Shown piece after piece: positions 1-8,963 of a stretch of 32,843 nt of DNA. The DNA comes from Klebsiella pneumoniae (GTDB lineage: Bacteria; Pseudomonadota; Gammaproteobacteria; Ga0077536), in contig CAMCQE010000033.1 of NCBI GenBank assembly GCA_945876945.1, positions 1 to 32,843 on the forward strand, read 5' to 3'. Each line of letters starts with the position of its first letter. Within the stretch, counting starts at the first letter, position 1. The notes under the pieces are model-generated. The model had not been told where the DNA came from. It was given only the letters and a program-made list of their open reading frames with translations, and made no database searches. The translations under genes and the position numbers were made by a program.

Positions 1-578
1 CACAGGAGCCGGCGGCGCCGGATTTCCCCCACTTGCCGGGGGAAGTCGTTCAAGAAATTGACGAGGGGTTCAATGCGTCCGCGCCGACCCTGGAGGCGAC
101 GGCTAGTGCTGGCAAGCCGCTACCGCCGGTGGCGGTGGCGCCCCTCCCGCCGGCCGCGCAAGTGGCACCGGCAGGCAGTGCCGCGGTGCCTCCGCCCAAG
201 CCAAAACCGCAGCCTCGGCCGGCAGAATCCGCGAAGGAAAAGCCCCTCGCGCCCGTGCCTGATTCGATGAAAGCCAAGGCGCCGCCTCCACCTGTAGAAG
301 CACCACCGCCCAAACCGGCGCCGGCCGCCGCTCAAGCAGAGACCGCTGAGCGCTGGGCCGTGCAATTGGGGAGCTTTTCGAGCAGGGAAAATGCCGAGTT
401 ACTGGTGCGGCGACTGCAGGCCAGCGGCGTTGCAGCGCATATGACGCAGGTGAAGGACACTCACGGCCTCAGCTTTCGAGTCCGCGCAGGCCCGGTGAAC
501 GGTCGTGCGGCGGCGCTGGACCTGCGCAATCGGCTCGCCAAATCGCCTGACCTTCGCGGCATTCTGGTCCGGGAATAA
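1..578 (+). CDS. SPOR-domain protein (DedD-like), 5' partial
   Basis: This is the 3' part of a gene that enters from the left edge: the frame is open from base 3 with no convincing start, and the TTG at 33 is probably internal. The visible protein has a low-complexity Pro/Ala/Lys linker (roughly bases 90-340), followed by a C-terminal SPOR domain of about 75 residues that begins at WAVQLGSFSS and ends at the TAA at 576-578. SPOR domains bind denuded septal peptidoglycan. In DedD-type proteins an N-terminal membrane anchor, which would lie off the window, places the linker and SPOR domain in the periplasm. The position directly before cvpA-purF matches the folC-dedD-cvpA-purF order common in Gammaproteobacteria. 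The DedD name is inferred from context and architecture, because the diagnostic N-terminus is missing. Confidence 0.85.
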   Translation, partial: QEPAAPDFPHLPGEVVQEIDEGFNASAPTLEATASAGKPLPPVAVAPLPPAAQVAPAGSAAVPPPKPKPQPRPAESAKEKPLAPVPDSMKAKAPPPPVEAPPPKPAPAAAQAETAERWAVQLGSFSSRENAELLVRRLQASGVAAHMTQVKDTHGLSFRVRAGPVNGRAAALDLRNRLAKSPDLRGILVRE

Positions 579-612
579 GGCTCCCCTTCATGACTGAATC
601 TAGAGGCATCGC

Positions 613-1122
613 GTGAACGTCGCCGACATCGTGATTCTGTCCGTGATCGGCATTTCAGCTTTATTGAGCCTGATTCGAGGTCTGGTGAAGGAAGTCTTGT
701 CGCTGTTGGCCTGGGTGGTTGCGTTCTGGTTAGCCTTCAGCTTCTCCAGTCCGCTGGGCGAGCGCCTGAGCGGGGTCATTACCCAGGCGCCGGCGCGCAT
801 CGCCATCGCCTTCATCGGCTTGCTGGTGGGGAGTCTGATTGTCTTTGGCGTGCTCAATTCACTGATTGGGCGCCTGCTGGCCAGTAGTGGCCTTGGCGAC
901 ACCGATAAATTCCTCGGCATGCTGTTCGGCGCCCTGCGCGGCGTCGCCATTGTGCTGGCACTGGTGCTGCTGGCCGGCTTAACGCCTTTGCCCAGCGAGT
1001 CGTGGTGGCGTAGTTCGTTTTTCTTACCGCAGCTTGCAGTTTTTGCGCATTGGATTATCGGTTGGTTGTTACCGGAATTCGCCGGGCACTTCGGTTACGA
1101 TGCGGGTCCCGTCGGCAGATAG
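613..1122 (+). CDS. cvpA: CvpA family membrane protein
   Basis: Inner-membrane protein of 169 residues, the usual CvpA length. Four hydrophobic segments are visible, at approximately residues 5-20, 28-48, 62-85 and 102-122, with a fifth weaker hydrophobic stretch near 135-150. The N-terminal pattern ([20 protein letters not shown], then [18 protein letters not shown]) is typical of the family. The start is GTG at 613, preceded by GAGG at 603-606. CvpA is known in E. coli for a role in colicin V production and envelope stress/bile tolerance, but its molecular activity is not settled. It lies 34 bases after the SPOR gene and 19 before purF, so co-transcription with purF is likely, as in other proteobacteria. 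Confidence 0.92.
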   Translation: MNVADIVILSVIGISALLSLIRGLVKEVLSLLAWVVAFWLAFSFSSPLGERLSGVITQAPARIAIAFIGLLVGSLIVFGVLNSLIGRLLASSGLGDTDKFLGMLFGALRGVAIVLALVLLAGLTPLPSESWWRSSFFLPQLAVFAHWIIGWLLPEFAGHFGYDAGPVGR

Positions 1123-1141
1123 TGACAGAGGCAATTCAGAC

Positions 1142-2674
1142 ATGTGTGGCATCGTCGGTATCGTCGGTAAGGCAGCGGTCAATCAGTCCATCTACGACGC
1201 CTTAACCGTTTTGCAGCACCGCGGGCAGGATGCCGCTGGCATCGTGACCTGCGAGGCGGGTCGCTTGTACCTGCATAAGTCCGAAGGCCTCGTGCGCGAC
1301 GTCTTCCACACCCGCCATATGCTCAATCTCAAAGGCCGGATGGGCGTAGGCCATGTGCGCTATCCCACCGCTGGCGAGAGCTCGACGGCCGAAGCGCAGC
1401 CGTTCTACGTGAACTCCCCTTACGGCATCGTGCTTGCCCACAACGGCAACCTCACCAATACCGATCAGTTGAAGCACGAGCTGTTTCAGGACGGCCTGCG
1501 TCATGTGAACACCGACTCCGATTCCGAAGTGCTGTTAAACGTCCTTGCTTACGAATTACAAAATTTGGGCAAGGTCAGCATCGGCCCGGAGGACGTGTTT
1601 GCCGCTGTCGCGAAACTGCACAAGCGCTGCACCGGCGGCTATGCGGTGGTGGCGATGATCACCGGGGTCGGCATCGTGGGTTTCCGCGACCCGTTCGGGA
1701 TCCGCCCCATCGTTTTTGGCAGCCGCGAAACGGCCGAGGGTCAGGAGTACATCATCGCGTCTGAATCAGTCGCGATCGACGTGCTGGGCTTTGAGCTTGA
1801 ACGCGATATCGCGCCCGGCGAAGTGGTGTTTATCAGCGAGCAGGGCGAGGTTCACACCCGCCAGTGCGCGGAGCGCCCGCAGCTCTCACCCTGCATTTTT
1901 GAGCTGGTTTATATGGCCCGTCCGGACTCCATCATGGACGGCGTTTCGGTGCATCGCGCCAGAATGCGCATGGGCGAAGCGCTGGCCGCCAAAATTCGCC
2001 GCGAGTGGCCCAACCACGACATCGACGTGGTGATTCCAATTCCCGATACGGCCCGCACGGCGGCGATGGAACTTGCGCATGGTTTGGGTGTGGATTACCG
2101 CGAAGGCTTTATCAAGAATCGCTATATCCCGCGCACGTTCATCATGCCGGGGCAGGCCATGCGCCGTAAGTCGGTGCGCCAGAAACTGAACGCCATCGAC
2201 CTCGAGTTCTCGGGGCGTAATGTGCTGCTGGTCGACGACTCTATCGTGCGTGGCACGACCTCCAGCCAGATCATCCAGATGGCACGCGAGTCGGGCGCGA
2301 ATCGGGTGTACATGGCGTCTGCCGCGCCGCCGGTGTGTTACCCGAACGTCTATGGCATCGACATGCCGACCGGCGAAGAACTCGTTGCCCACGGACGCTC
2401 TGTCGATGAAGTCTGCGAACTGCTGGGCGCCGACAAGCTCATCTATCAAGACTTGAGCGATCTGGTCGAATGCGCGCGCAAGGGCAATCCGCTGATCGAA
2501 CATTTCGACCTGTCCTGCTTCAACGGCGAATACGTTGCCGGCGACGTCAGTCAGGGCTATCTCAATCACGTTGAATCGCTACGCTCCGATGAGGCTAAGG
2601 CCAAACGGGCGGCGGTGAGCAACTCGCTACAAGACCTGCACACGTCCGCCGGTACCACCGCCGAGGCGAGATAA
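1142..2674 (+). CDS. purF: Amidophosphoribosyltransferase
   Basis: First committed step of de novo purine synthesis: PRPP plus glutamine gives 5-phosphoribosylamine. The start is placed at ATG 1142 because this gives MCGIVGIVG, with Cys2 becoming the N-terminal nucleophile after Met removal. A longer open frame upstream runs through cvpA and is not used. AGAGG at 1127-1131 serves as ribosome binding site. The N-terminal class II glutamine amidotransferase domain covers about residues 2-235, with the HVRYPTAG and HNGNL motifs. The C-terminal phosphoribosyltransferase domain carries the PRPP loop [14 protein letters not shown] at residues 361-374. The length of 510 aa matches the proteobacterial enzyme. 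metZ follows after 7 bases. Confidence 0.98.
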   Translation: MCGIVGIVGKAAVNQSIYDALTVLQHRGQDAAGIVTCEAGRLYLHKSEGLVRDVFHTRHMLNLKGRMGVGHVRYPTAGESSTAEAQPFYVNSPYGIVLAHNGNLTNTDQLKHELFQDGLRHVNTDSDSEVLLNVLAYELQNLGKVSIGPEDVFAAVAKLHKRCTGGYAVVAMITGVGIVGFRDPFGIRPIVFGSRETAEGQEYIIASESVAIDVLGFELERDIAPGEVVFISEQGEVHTRQCAERPQLSPCIFELVYMARPDSIMDGVSVHRARMRMGEALAAKIRREWPNHDIDVVIPIPDTARTAAMELAHGLGVDYREGFIKNRYIPRTFIMPGQAMRRKSVRQKLNAIDLEFSGRNVLLVDDSIVRGTTSSQIIQMARESGANRVYMASAAPPVCYPNVYGIDMPTGEELVAHGRSVDEVCELLGADKLIYQDLSDLVECARKGNPLIEHFDLSCFNGEYVAGDVSQGYLNHVESLRSDEAKAKRAAVSNSLQDLHTSAGTTAEAR

Positions 2675-2681
2675 GCGCACC

Positions 2682-3869
2682 ATGACCAATGAGGATTTTG
2701 CCGGGGCGCTCGCCCTGGCCACGCTGGGTTGTCAGGCCGGGGTTGAACCCGGGAACGAATACGAAAACAGCCCCCCGATCTATCTCACCTCCAGCTTCTG
2801 CTTTGATAACGCCGCGCAGGCTGCGGCGCGTTTTGCCGGCACCGAAGAAGGCAACGTTTACTCGCGCTTCACCAATCCCACCGTGCGCGCCTTTCAGGAC
2901 CGCCTCGCCGCGATGGAGGGGGGCGAAGCCTGCATCGCCACTTCCAGCGGCATGAGCGCCATTCTCACCACGGCGCTGTGCTTGCTGAGCAGCGGCGACC
3001 ACGTGCTGTGTTCGCACAGCGTATTCGGCACCACCGTTGGTCTGTTCACGATGCTGGCCAAGTTCGGCATCGAAACGACGTTTGTCAGCCCGACCGACAA
3101 CGCGGCCTGGGCCGCGGCGATGCGGCCGAACACGCGGATGCTGTTCCTGGAAACGCCGTCTAATCCCCTGACCGAAATTTCGGATATCGCGTGGCTTGCC
3201 GAACTGGCCCATCAAAACGACGCGCTCTGCGTGGTGGACAACTGCTTCTGCACCCCGGCCTTACAGCGTCCACTGGCGCTCGGTGCCGATATCGTGACGC
3301 ACTCGGCGACCAAGTTCCTCGACGGCCAGGGCCGCTGCGTGGGCGGCGCGGTGGTGGCGCCGGCCGCGCTGGTGAAGGAGAAGTTTTTTCCGTTCCTGCG
3401 CACGGCCGGACCGAGCATGAGTCCCTTCAACGCCTGGGTGTTTCTGAAAGGCCTCGAAACGCTCACGCTGCGGATGGATGCGCACAGTCGGCACTCCTTG
3501 GAACTGGCGACGTTTCTGGAACAGCATCCGCGCGTGTCGCGGGTGTTTTATCCCGGACTTGCGAGTCATCCCCAACACGCCCTCGCGGTCCGTCAGCAAA
3601 CCGGTTTTGGCGGCGTGGTGTCGTTTGAAGTCAAAGGCGGGCGCGCCGCCGCCTGGCGACTGGTCGACAGCCTTAAACTCTTCTCCATCACCGCGAATCT
3701 GGGTGACACGCGCAGCATCGTCACGCATCCCGCCACCACCACCCACGGTCGGCTCACCGCTGCACAACGGACCGCGATGGGCATTACCGAAGAACTGGTG
3801 CGGCTGTCGGTGGGGCTTGAAGCGCCTGCCGATTTGATCCGTGATTTGAGTCAGGCGCTGGACGCCTGA
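2682..3869 (+). CDS. metZ: O-succinylhomoserine sulfhydrylase
   Basis: Cys/Met-metabolism PLP enzyme of 395 aa. MetZ makes homocysteine directly from O-succinylhomoserine and sulfide, bypassing cystathionine. The PLP-binding lysine is Lys211 in HSATKFLDGQGR. Other family landmarks are YSRFTNPT near residue 65, ATSSGMSAI near 90, the ETPSNP motif near 160 and VVDNCFCTPALQ near 185. The DNCFCTP and SATKFLDGQGR segments fit MetZ better than cystathionine gamma-lyase or MetB, but substrate choice (succinyl or acetyl homoserine) is inferred from family and locus. The start ATG at 2682 lies 7 bases after the purF stop. The purF-metZ order is classical in Pseudomonas and relatives. Confidence 0.95.
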   Translation: MTNEDFAGALALATLGCQAGVEPGNEYENSPPIYLTSSFCFDNAAQAAARFAGTEEGNVYSRFTNPTVRAFQDRLAAMEGGEACIATSSGMSAILTTALCLLSSGDHVLCSHSVFGTTVGLFTMLAKFGIETTFVSPTDNAAWAAAMRPNTRMLFLETPSNPLTEISDIAWLAELAHQNDALCVVDNCFCTPALQRPLALGADIVTHSATKFLDGQGRCVGGAVVAPAALVKEKFFPFLRTAGPSMSPFNAWVFLKGLETLTLRMDAHSRHSLELATFLEQHPRVSRVFYPGLASHPQHALAVRQQTGFGGVVSFEVKGGRAAAWRLVDSLKLFSITANLGDTRSIVTHPATTTHGRLTAAQRTAMGITEELVRLSVGLEAPADLIRDLSQALDA

Positions 3870-3888
3870 CGCCACTCGGGTGGAAGCG

Positions 3889-3918
3889 TTTACGCGCCGC
3901 ATTGGCCGCGTGTAGAGT
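3889..3918 (+). promoter_or_regulatory. Candidate sigma-70 promoter for the sga-reductase pair
   Basis: TTTACG at 3889-3894 and TAGAGT at 3913-3918 are separated by 18 bases. Each matches four of six consensus positions. It lies in the 156-base gap before the aminotransferase gene and would put the transcript start near 3925. No experimental support; a weak match. Confidence 0.3.
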
Positions 3919-3932
3919 GCCCGCCTGTTCAT

Positions 3933-3949
3933 GGGACTTCGTCCCTTTT
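3933..3949 (+). terminator. Short hairpin plus T-run after metZ
   Basis: GGGAC at 3933-3937 and GTCCC at 3941-3945 form a 5-bp stem with a three-base loop, followed by TTTT. This could be a weak intrinsic terminator for the purF-metZ transcript. It could also be a leader hairpin of the next gene, because the candidate promoter lies just upstream of it. Confidence 0.35.
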
Positions 3950-4025
3950 CCCAGCCCGCGCCGTAATCCTTCTGCCGCCGCGAGAGAGCGATTACCGGTC
4001 ACCCACACGCTACCGGAGGTCTCTC

Positions 4026-5210
4026 ATGCCTGGCCGTAATCATCTGTTTATTCCTGGTCCGACCAATATCCCCGAGCGCATTCGCCGCGCCATGGACGTG
4101 CCGCTCGAAGACCATCGTCGCGCCGACTATCCGCAGACGGTGTTGCCGCTGTTTGAAGATCTGAAAACGGTTTTTGGCACCAAAGATGGCAAGGTGTTTC
4201 TTTTCTCCGCCTCCGGCACCGGTGGGTGGGAAGCGGCGATCAGCAACACACTCTCGCCCGGCGACCGCGTGCTCAATGCGCGCTTCGGCCACTTCAGTCA
4301 TCTGTGGGGCGAGTTGTGCAAACGCCTTGGGCTCGACACCCACATCGAACAAGTGGAGTGGGGCTACGGCGTACCGCTCGAGCGCTATCGCGAAATTCTG
4401 GCCGCCGATACGGCGCATACCATCAAGGCCGTGCTGGTTACGCACAACGAAACCGCCACCGGTGTCACCAGCAGCATTCCTGCCGTGCGTGCGATTCTCG
4501 ATGAACTCAATCACCCGGCCTTGCTGTATGTGGACGGCGTGAGCGCCATCGGTTGCATCAAGTTCCAGATGGACGAGTGGGGCGTTGACCTTGCCGTGGC
4601 CGGCTCCCAGAAAGGCTTTATGTTGCCCACTGGTCTCGGCATCGTCTGCGCCAGCCAGAAAGCCTTGAATGCGCGTCATACCGCGCAGCTCAAACGCTAT
4701 TACTTCGACTTCGACGACATGCTGAAGTCGAACGCGGCGGGCTGGTTTCCGTATACGCCGGCGATGACGCTCATCCACGGCCTGCGTGAGTCGGTCAACA
4801 TGCTGCTGGAGGAAGGCCTGACCAACGTCTACGCCCGCCACTATCGCTATGCCGAGGCCACACGCCGCGCGGTTAAGGCCTGGGGCTTGCCGCTGTGCGC
4901 GAAAGATCCGGCTTTGTATTCGGACACGGTCAGCACCGTGGTGGTGCCGGCCGGGATCGATAGCAATCTGGTGGTGAATCTTGCCTACGAACGCTACAAC
5001 CTCTCGCTCGGGATGGGCTTGGCGGACGTCGCCGGCAAGGTGTTCCGCATCGGCCATCTCGGCGACCTCAACGAACTGATGCTGCTGGGCGCGCTGTCCG
5101 GCGTTGAAATGGCGCTGCAGGACGCCGGCGTGGAAGTCACGCTGGGCAGTGGCGTGGCGGCGGCGCAGGCCTGGTTGCGCGAATCGCATCCGGCGCACAA
5201 AGCCGGCTGA
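4026..5210 (+). CDS. Serine-glyoxylate aminotransferase
   Basis: Class V PLP aminotransferase of 394 aa, resembling the serine-cycle and photorespiratory serine-glyoxylate aminotransferases (SgaA/AGT1). It converts glyoxylate plus serine to glycine plus hydroxypyruvate. The N-terminal HLFIPGPTNIPE motif, SASGTGGWEAA near residue 63 and the PLP lysine Lys196 in AGSQKGFMLP are visible. The TGWFPYTP-like segment is present here as AGWFPYTP. The start ATG 4026 has a strong GGAGG at 4015-4019. The gene 11 bases downstream encodes a D-2-hydroxyacid dehydrogenase, the expected partner that reduces hydroxypyruvate to glycerate, which strengthens the call. Alanine-glyoxylate transaminase activity is an alternative or additional possibility. 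Confidence 0.9.
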   Translation: MPGRNHLFIPGPTNIPERIRRAMDVPLEDHRRADYPQTVLPLFEDLKTVFGTKDGKVFLFSASGTGGWEAAISNTLSPGDRVLNARFGHFSHLWGELCKRLGLDTHIEQVEWGYGVPLERYREILAADTAHTIKAVLVTHNETATGVTSSIPAVRAILDELNHPALLYVDGVSAIGCIKFQMDEWGVDLAVAGSQKGFMLPTGLGIVCASQKALNARHTAQLKRYYFDFDDMLKSNAAGWFPYTPAMTLIHGLRESVNMLLEEGLTNVYARHYRYAEATRRAVKAWGLPLCAKDPALYSDTVSTVVVPAGIDSNLVVNLAYERYNLSLGMGLADVAGKVFRIGHLGDLNELMLLGALSGVEMALQDAGVEVTLGSGVAAAQAWLRESHPAHKAG

Positions 5211-5221
5211 GCAGGCTGGCA

Positions 5222-6193
5222 GTGAGCAAACCCCGCGTCGTCCTGACGCGTCGCTGGCCAGCGGAGGTCGAGGCGGAACTGGCGGCGCGTTTCGATGTGG
5301 TGTTAAACCTCACCGACACGCCGTTCGATGCCGACCAACTGCAGCGCGCCCTGCATACCGCCGACGCGCTGTGTCCCACCGTCACCGATCGAATGGACGC
5401 CAGCGTGCTCGGGCTCGCCCGGCCGCGTACTCGACTGATCGCCAACTACGGTGTGGGCTTCAATCACATCGATCTCAACGCGGCCAAGGCCTTGGGGATT
5501 GCCGTAACCAACACCCCGGGCGTGCTGACCGACGCCACTGCGGATCTGGCGCTCACGCTGCTCCTCATGGCGGCCCGTCGGGCGGGCGAAGGGGAACGTG
5601 AAATTCGCGCCGGGCGCTGGGACGGTTGGCGTCCCACTCAACTGCTAGGCACCGAAGTCACTGGCAAAACGCTGGGCCTCATCGGCTTTGGCCGCATCGC
5701 GCAGGCCGTGGCGCAGCGGGCGCATTTTGGCTTCGGCATGAAGATTCTGTTTCAGACCCCACGCCCGCCGCCGGGCGAGCTGGTCGCGCAACTGAACGCC
5801 ACCGCTTGCGGGAGCGTCGAGCAGCTGCTGGCCGAGGCTGATTTTGTCTCCCTGCACTGTCCGGGAGGGGCTGCGACCCGACACCTCATCAACGCCGAGC
5901 GCCTCGCGCTGATGAAGCCTTCCGCATTGCTCATCAACACCGCCCGCGGCGACGTGGTGGACGAAGCCGCCCTCGCAGTCGCGCTGGCGGAGCGACGCAT
6001 CGCCGGCGCCGGGCTCGATGTCTATGCCGCAGAGCCCGAGGTGCCGGCCGCTTTGCGCGATCTGGAGAACGTGGTCTTGCTGCCCCATCTGGGCAGCGCG
6101 ACGACCGCCACGCGGATCGCGATGGGGCGACGCGTGCTGGCGAATCTCGAGGCATTTTTTGCGGGAGAAGCTCCGCCCGATCGGGTGATTTGA
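5222..6193 (+). CDS. Hydroxypyruvate/glyoxylate reductase (D-isomer 2-hydroxyacid dehydrogenase)
   Basis: NAD(P)-dependent oxidoreductase of 323 aa. The C-terminal Rossmann fold begins at GKTLGLIGFGRIAQ (about residue 147). The catalytic set is complete: Arg242 (NTARGD), Glu271 (AAEPEVP) and His289 (LPHLGS). NYGVGFNHID near residue 76 is the substrate-loop motif of glyoxylate/hydroxypyruvate reductases. The start is GTG 5222, 11 bases after the aminotransferase stop, without a strong ribosome binding site, so translational coupling is likely. Together the two genes would carry serine nitrogen and carbon to D-glycerate. Cofactor choice (NADH or NADPH) cannot be fixed by eye, although FQTPRP after the second strand would be compatible with NADPH. 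A bare glyoxylate reductase is the main alternative. Confidence 0.88.
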   Translation: MSKPRVVLTRRWPAEVEAELAARFDVVLNLTDTPFDADQLQRALHTADALCPTVTDRMDASVLGLARPRTRLIANYGVGFNHIDLNAAKALGIAVTNTPGVLTDATADLALTLLLMAARRAGEGEREIRAGRWDGWRPTQLLGTEVTGKTLGLIGFGRIAQAVAQRAHFGFGMKILFQTPRPPPGELVAQLNATACGSVEQLLAEADFVSLHCPGGAATRHLINAERLALMKPSALLINTARGDVVDEAALAVALAERRIAGAGLDVYAAEPEVPAALRDLENVVLLPHLGSATTATRIAMGRRVLANLEAFFAGEAPPDRVI

Positions 6194-6227
6194 CGCGCGC
6201 CGGCGCTATCGCCGTCAGGGTCTGCGA

Positions 6228-6236
6228 TGGCAGAAT
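6228..6236 (+). promoter_or_regulatory. Candidate extended -10 promoter before the peroxiredoxin gene
   Basis: TGG followed by CAGAAT (6231-6236) gives a TGN-extended -10 element followed by GCGGCC. No matching -35 is seen at normal spacing. It lies 37 bases before the GTG start. Confidence 0.3.
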
Positions 6237-6272
6237 GCGGCCTCGTTCAATTCAGCATGACAGGAGGCTTAC

Positions 6273-6755
6273 GTGACGATCAAAACCGGTGACAACATGC
6301 CCGCGGGCTCGTTTGGCCAGATGACCGACAAGGGACCTGGTTCCATTTCTTCAGATGAACTCTTCAGTGGCAAAAAAGTCGTGCTGTTCTCGGTGCCGGG
6401 TGCTTTCACTCCCACCTGCTCCGCCAAGCACCTGCCGGGCTACCTCGAGCTGGCCGACCAGCTGAAGGCCAAGGGCGTTGACACCATCGCCTGCATCGCC
6501 GTTAACGACACCTTCGTCATGGGCGCCTGGGGCAAGCATGCCGGCGCTGAAGGCAAAGTGTTGATGCTGGCCGACGGCAACTGCGCGTACACCAAGGCCC
6601 TCGGTCTTGAACTCGACGCCAGCGGCTTTGGCATGGGCACCCGCGGCCAGCGCTTTGCGATCGTGGTCGACAACGGCGTGGTTTCCCATCTGTTCGTCGA
6701 AGCGCCGATGGAGTTCAAGGTCAGCGCGGCCGAGCACGTGCTCGCCAACCTGTAA
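6273..6755 (+). CDS. Prx5-type peroxiredoxin
   Basis: Thiol peroxidase of 160 aa in the Prx5/PMP20 family, reducing H2O2 and alkyl hydroperoxides in the cytoplasm. The peroxidatic Cys49 sits in PGAFTPTCSAKHLPGY, the family signature. Two more cysteines, Cys74 and Cys104, are present; which, if any, resolves the sulfenate is unclear. There is no fused glutaredoxin domain, so an external thiol (glutaredoxin or glutathione) is the likely reductant, by analogy with the family. GTG start at 6273 with a perfect AGGAGG at 6262-6267, suggesting high expression. The PLP decarboxylase gene follows 8 bases after the stop, pointing to a shared transcript. Confidence 0.95.
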   Translation: MTIKTGDNMPAGSFGQMTDKGPGSISSDELFSGKKVVLFSVPGAFTPTCSAKHLPGYLELADQLKAKGVDTIACIAVNDTFVMGAWGKHAGAEGKVLMLADGNCAYTKALGLELDASGFGMGTRGQRFAIVVDNGVVSHLFVEAPMEFKVSAAEHVLANL

Positions 6756-6763
6756 GACTGGCG

Positions 6764-8242
6764 ATGCCGACGGTCGACGCCAGTCGCCCGTCGGTGTCAT
6801 TACCCGCTGTGTCTGCGGTTCCCCAAGCTTTCGAACCAGACGCCTTCCGTGCGCAACTCGCGGCCTTGGCCGACTGGATCTGTGCTTACTACGAACGCCT
6901 GCCCGGTTTACCGGTCCTCTCGCAGGCCGCTGCGGGCGAAGTCTTTGCGGCATTGCCGCCGACCGCACCGGAGTTACCCGAACCTTTTGATGCCGTGCTG
7001 GCAGACCTCGACCGCATCGTCGTCCCCGGCCTGACCCACTGGCAGTCGCCCAATTTCTTCGCCTATTTTCCGGCCAATGCCTCCGGGCCTTCGATGCTGG
7101 CCGAACTGCTCAGCGCCGCGCTGGGCGTGCAGGGCATGCTGTGGCAGACGAGTCCGGCTTGTACCGAAGTGGAAACCCGCATGCTCGACTGGCTGGCCGA
7201 GGCCAGCGCTGTGCCCGAGCGGTTTCGTGCGGGCGGCAAAGGCGGTGGCGTGCTGCAGGATTCGGCGTCCAGCGCCGCGCTGGTTGCGCTCATCGCGGCC
7301 CGTGAGCAGGCTACAGAAGGCGCAAGCAATCACACCGGCTATACCGGCGGGCTGGTGGCCTATACCTCCTCGCAGGCGCATTCCTCACTGGATAAAGCCG
7401 CAATGCTGGCCGGGATCGGGCGCGCGAACTTGCGCAAGGTCGACGTCGACGCACGCTTCGCCATGGCGCCGGACGCCCTGCGTGCCGCCATTGCAGCAGA
7501 CCGGGCCGCGGGTCTTAAACCCTTCTATGTGTGCGCCACCCTTGGCACCACCTCTTCACTCGCCTGTGACCCGCTGCGCGAGCTGGGCGAGATTTGCCGT
7601 GAGGAGGGCCTATGGTTGCACGTGGATGCCGCGATGGCGGGCAGCGTGGCCCTGTTGCCCGAGCAGCGGGCCCGCTTTGATGGCCTTGAACTGGCCGACA
7701 GCTATTGCTTCAACCCGCATAAATGGTTGCTGACCAATTTCGATTGCAGCTGTTTTTACGTGGCCGACCGGCGTGCACTGACTAACGCGCTGAGCATTAC
7801 CCCGGAATACTTGCGCAACGAGGCCAGCGACAGCGGGGAAGTGTTCGACTACCGCGACTGGCAGGTGCCGCTGGGCCGGCGGTTTCGGGCGCTCAAGCTC
7901 TGGTTTGTGCTGCGCGGCTTTGGCCTGGCCGGCCTGCGGGCGCTGCTGCGCGAACACCTCGAACTCGCCAGCCTGTTCGGTACCTGGGTGGCGGCCGATC
8001 CCGACTTTGAACTTGTCACGCCGGTCTCGCTCAACCTTGTATGTTTCCGCTATCGCGGCAGCGATGCCTTTAACCGCCAGCTGCAGGCCTGTTTGAACGA
8101 GGAAGGCAGCCTGTTCATCTCGCATACGGCTTTGCGCGGACAGCATGTCTTGAGACTCTGCGTGGGACAGGCCGCAACCGCTGCTCACCACGTGGAAAAC
8201 GCCTGGCACACCATCCGCGAGACCGCGCGCCGGCTCGCTTAA
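6764..8242 (+). CDS. PLP-dependent decarboxylase, aromatic-L-amino-acid decarboxylase family
   Basis: Group II PLP decarboxylase of 492 aa with close similarity to animal and plant aromatic amino acid decarboxylases. Landmarks: LTHWQSPNFFAYFPAN (about residues 90-105), SPACTEVET, a PLP-stacking His206 in SSQAHSSLD, HVDAAMAGS with the cofactor aspartate, and the Schiff-base Lys320 in NPHKWLLTNFDC. Tyr349 (PEYL) corresponds to the catalytic-loop tyrosine that distinguishes true decarboxylases from aldehyde synthases, where it is Phe. Decarboxylation of an aromatic amino acid (Trp, Tyr, Phe or Dopa) is therefore expected, but the substrate cannot be read from sequence. ATG start 6764 is 8 bases after the peroxiredoxin stop. 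Confidence 0.92.
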   Translation: MPTVDASRPSVSLPAVSAVPQAFEPDAFRAQLAALADWICAYYERLPGLPVLSQAAAGEVFAALPPTAPELPEPFDAVLADLDRIVVPGLTHWQSPNFFAYFPANASGPSMLAELLSAALGVQGMLWQTSPACTEVETRMLDWLAEASAVPERFRAGGKGGGVLQDSASSAALVALIAAREQATEGASNHTGYTGGLVAYTSSQAHSSLDKAAMLAGIGRANLRKVDVDARFAMAPDALRAAIAADRAAGLKPFYVCATLGTTSSLACDPLRELGEICREEGLWLHVDAAMAGSVALLPEQRARFDGLELADSYCFNPHKWLLTNFDCSCFYVADRRALTNALSITPEYLRNEASDSGEVFDYRDWQVPLGRRFRALKLWFVLRGFGLAGLRALLREHLELASLFGTWVAADPDFELVTPVSLNLVCFRYRGSDAFNRQLQACLNEEGSLFISHTALRGQHVLRLCVGQAATAAHHVENAWHTIRETARRLA

Positions 8243-8261
8243 GCAAAAGGACAACTTAACC

Positions 8262-8963
8262 ATGCGCCAAATAGTTTGTGGATTAGCTGTGGGGGCGTGT
8301 TTGTTTTCTGCCATGTCAGCCGCCGAGCCGGTGCGGCTGGATCAGGTGCAGCTGGCCGCCTCGGCGGAGCGCGAAGTGATTAACGACATCATCGTGGCGA
8401 CGCTGTTTATCGAGCGTGAAGGGGCCGATCAGGCGAAGCTTGGCGCGCTTGTGAACGAGGCGATGAGCTGGGCGCTGGCGGAAGCCGGCAAAGCAAAAGA
8501 AGTTAAAGTGACCACCGGCCAGTACACCACCTTCCCGGTGTACACGGAGAAGTCTAACGGGGTCAGCGCCTGGCGCGTACGCCAAAGCCTGCGTCTGGAA
8601 GGCCGCAACGGGCAGCAAGTCGGCCAACTCATCGCTCGCCTGCAGGAAAAACTGGCGGTTGAAGCGGTGGACTACGCGGTGTCGGCCGAAGGCCGCGCCG
8701 GCGCCGAAGAAGCCTTGACGAGCGAGGCGCTGCGCCGCTTCCAGCAGCGTGCCCAGCAGGTGGCCGCTGCGCTGGGGCGCAAGGGCTACAAACTGGTGAC
8801 GCTGGAGGTCGGCGCGCTCGGGGCGCGGGGGATGCCCGTTCATCCCATGATGTATCGCGCTCAGGCCATGGTCGCGGCAGACGCCCCCGCGCAGCTCTCA
8901 CCGGGCACCCAGAATCTGTCGCTCACGGTGACCGGCACCGTGCAACTGGATAACCTGCCTTGA
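8262..8963 (+). CDS. Exported SIMPL-domain (DUF541) protein
   Basis: Protein of 233 aa with an N-terminal signal peptide; cleavage is likely after AMSA (residue 20). The mature part has the alternating pattern of SIMPL/DUF541 proteins: a conserved start with VINDIIVATL, a middle TTGQYTTFPVYTEKS section, and QQRAQQVAAALGRKGYKLVTLEVG, ending in a beta strand with VTGTVQLD. Periplasmic location is inferred from the signal peptide. The biochemical role of most SIMPL proteins is unknown; oxidative-stress and outer-membrane roles are reported for relatives. The start ATG 8262 has AAAGGA upstream. The stop TGA overlaps the TTG start of the next gene, so the two are probably made together. Confidence 0.85.
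   Translation: MRQIVCGLAVGACLFSAMSAAEPVRLDQVQLAASAEREVINDIIVATLFIEREGADQAKLGALVNEAMSWALAEAGKAKEVKVTTGQYTTFPVYTEKSNGVSAWRVRQSLRLEGRNGQQVGQLIARLQEKLAVEAVDYAVSAEGRAGAEEALTSEALRRFQQRAQQVAAALGRKGYKLVTLEVGALGARGMPVHPMMYRAQAMVAADAPAQLSPGTQNLSLTVTGTVQLDNLP

Noticed and set aside
1034-1141. N-terminal extension of purF
   Set aside because: It would remove Cys2 from the mature N-terminus, which PurF needs for glutamine hydrolysis.
3870-4025. Possible glycine riboswitch before the aminotransferase gene
   Set aside because: The gap is 156 bases and shows only one short hairpin; the conserved aptamer core is not seen.
3999-5198. Long minus-strand open frame opposite the serine-glyoxylate aminotransferase gene
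   Set aside because: It is the antisense shadow of a clear PLP enzyme; the translation is His/Arg/Gln-rich with no recognisable domain.
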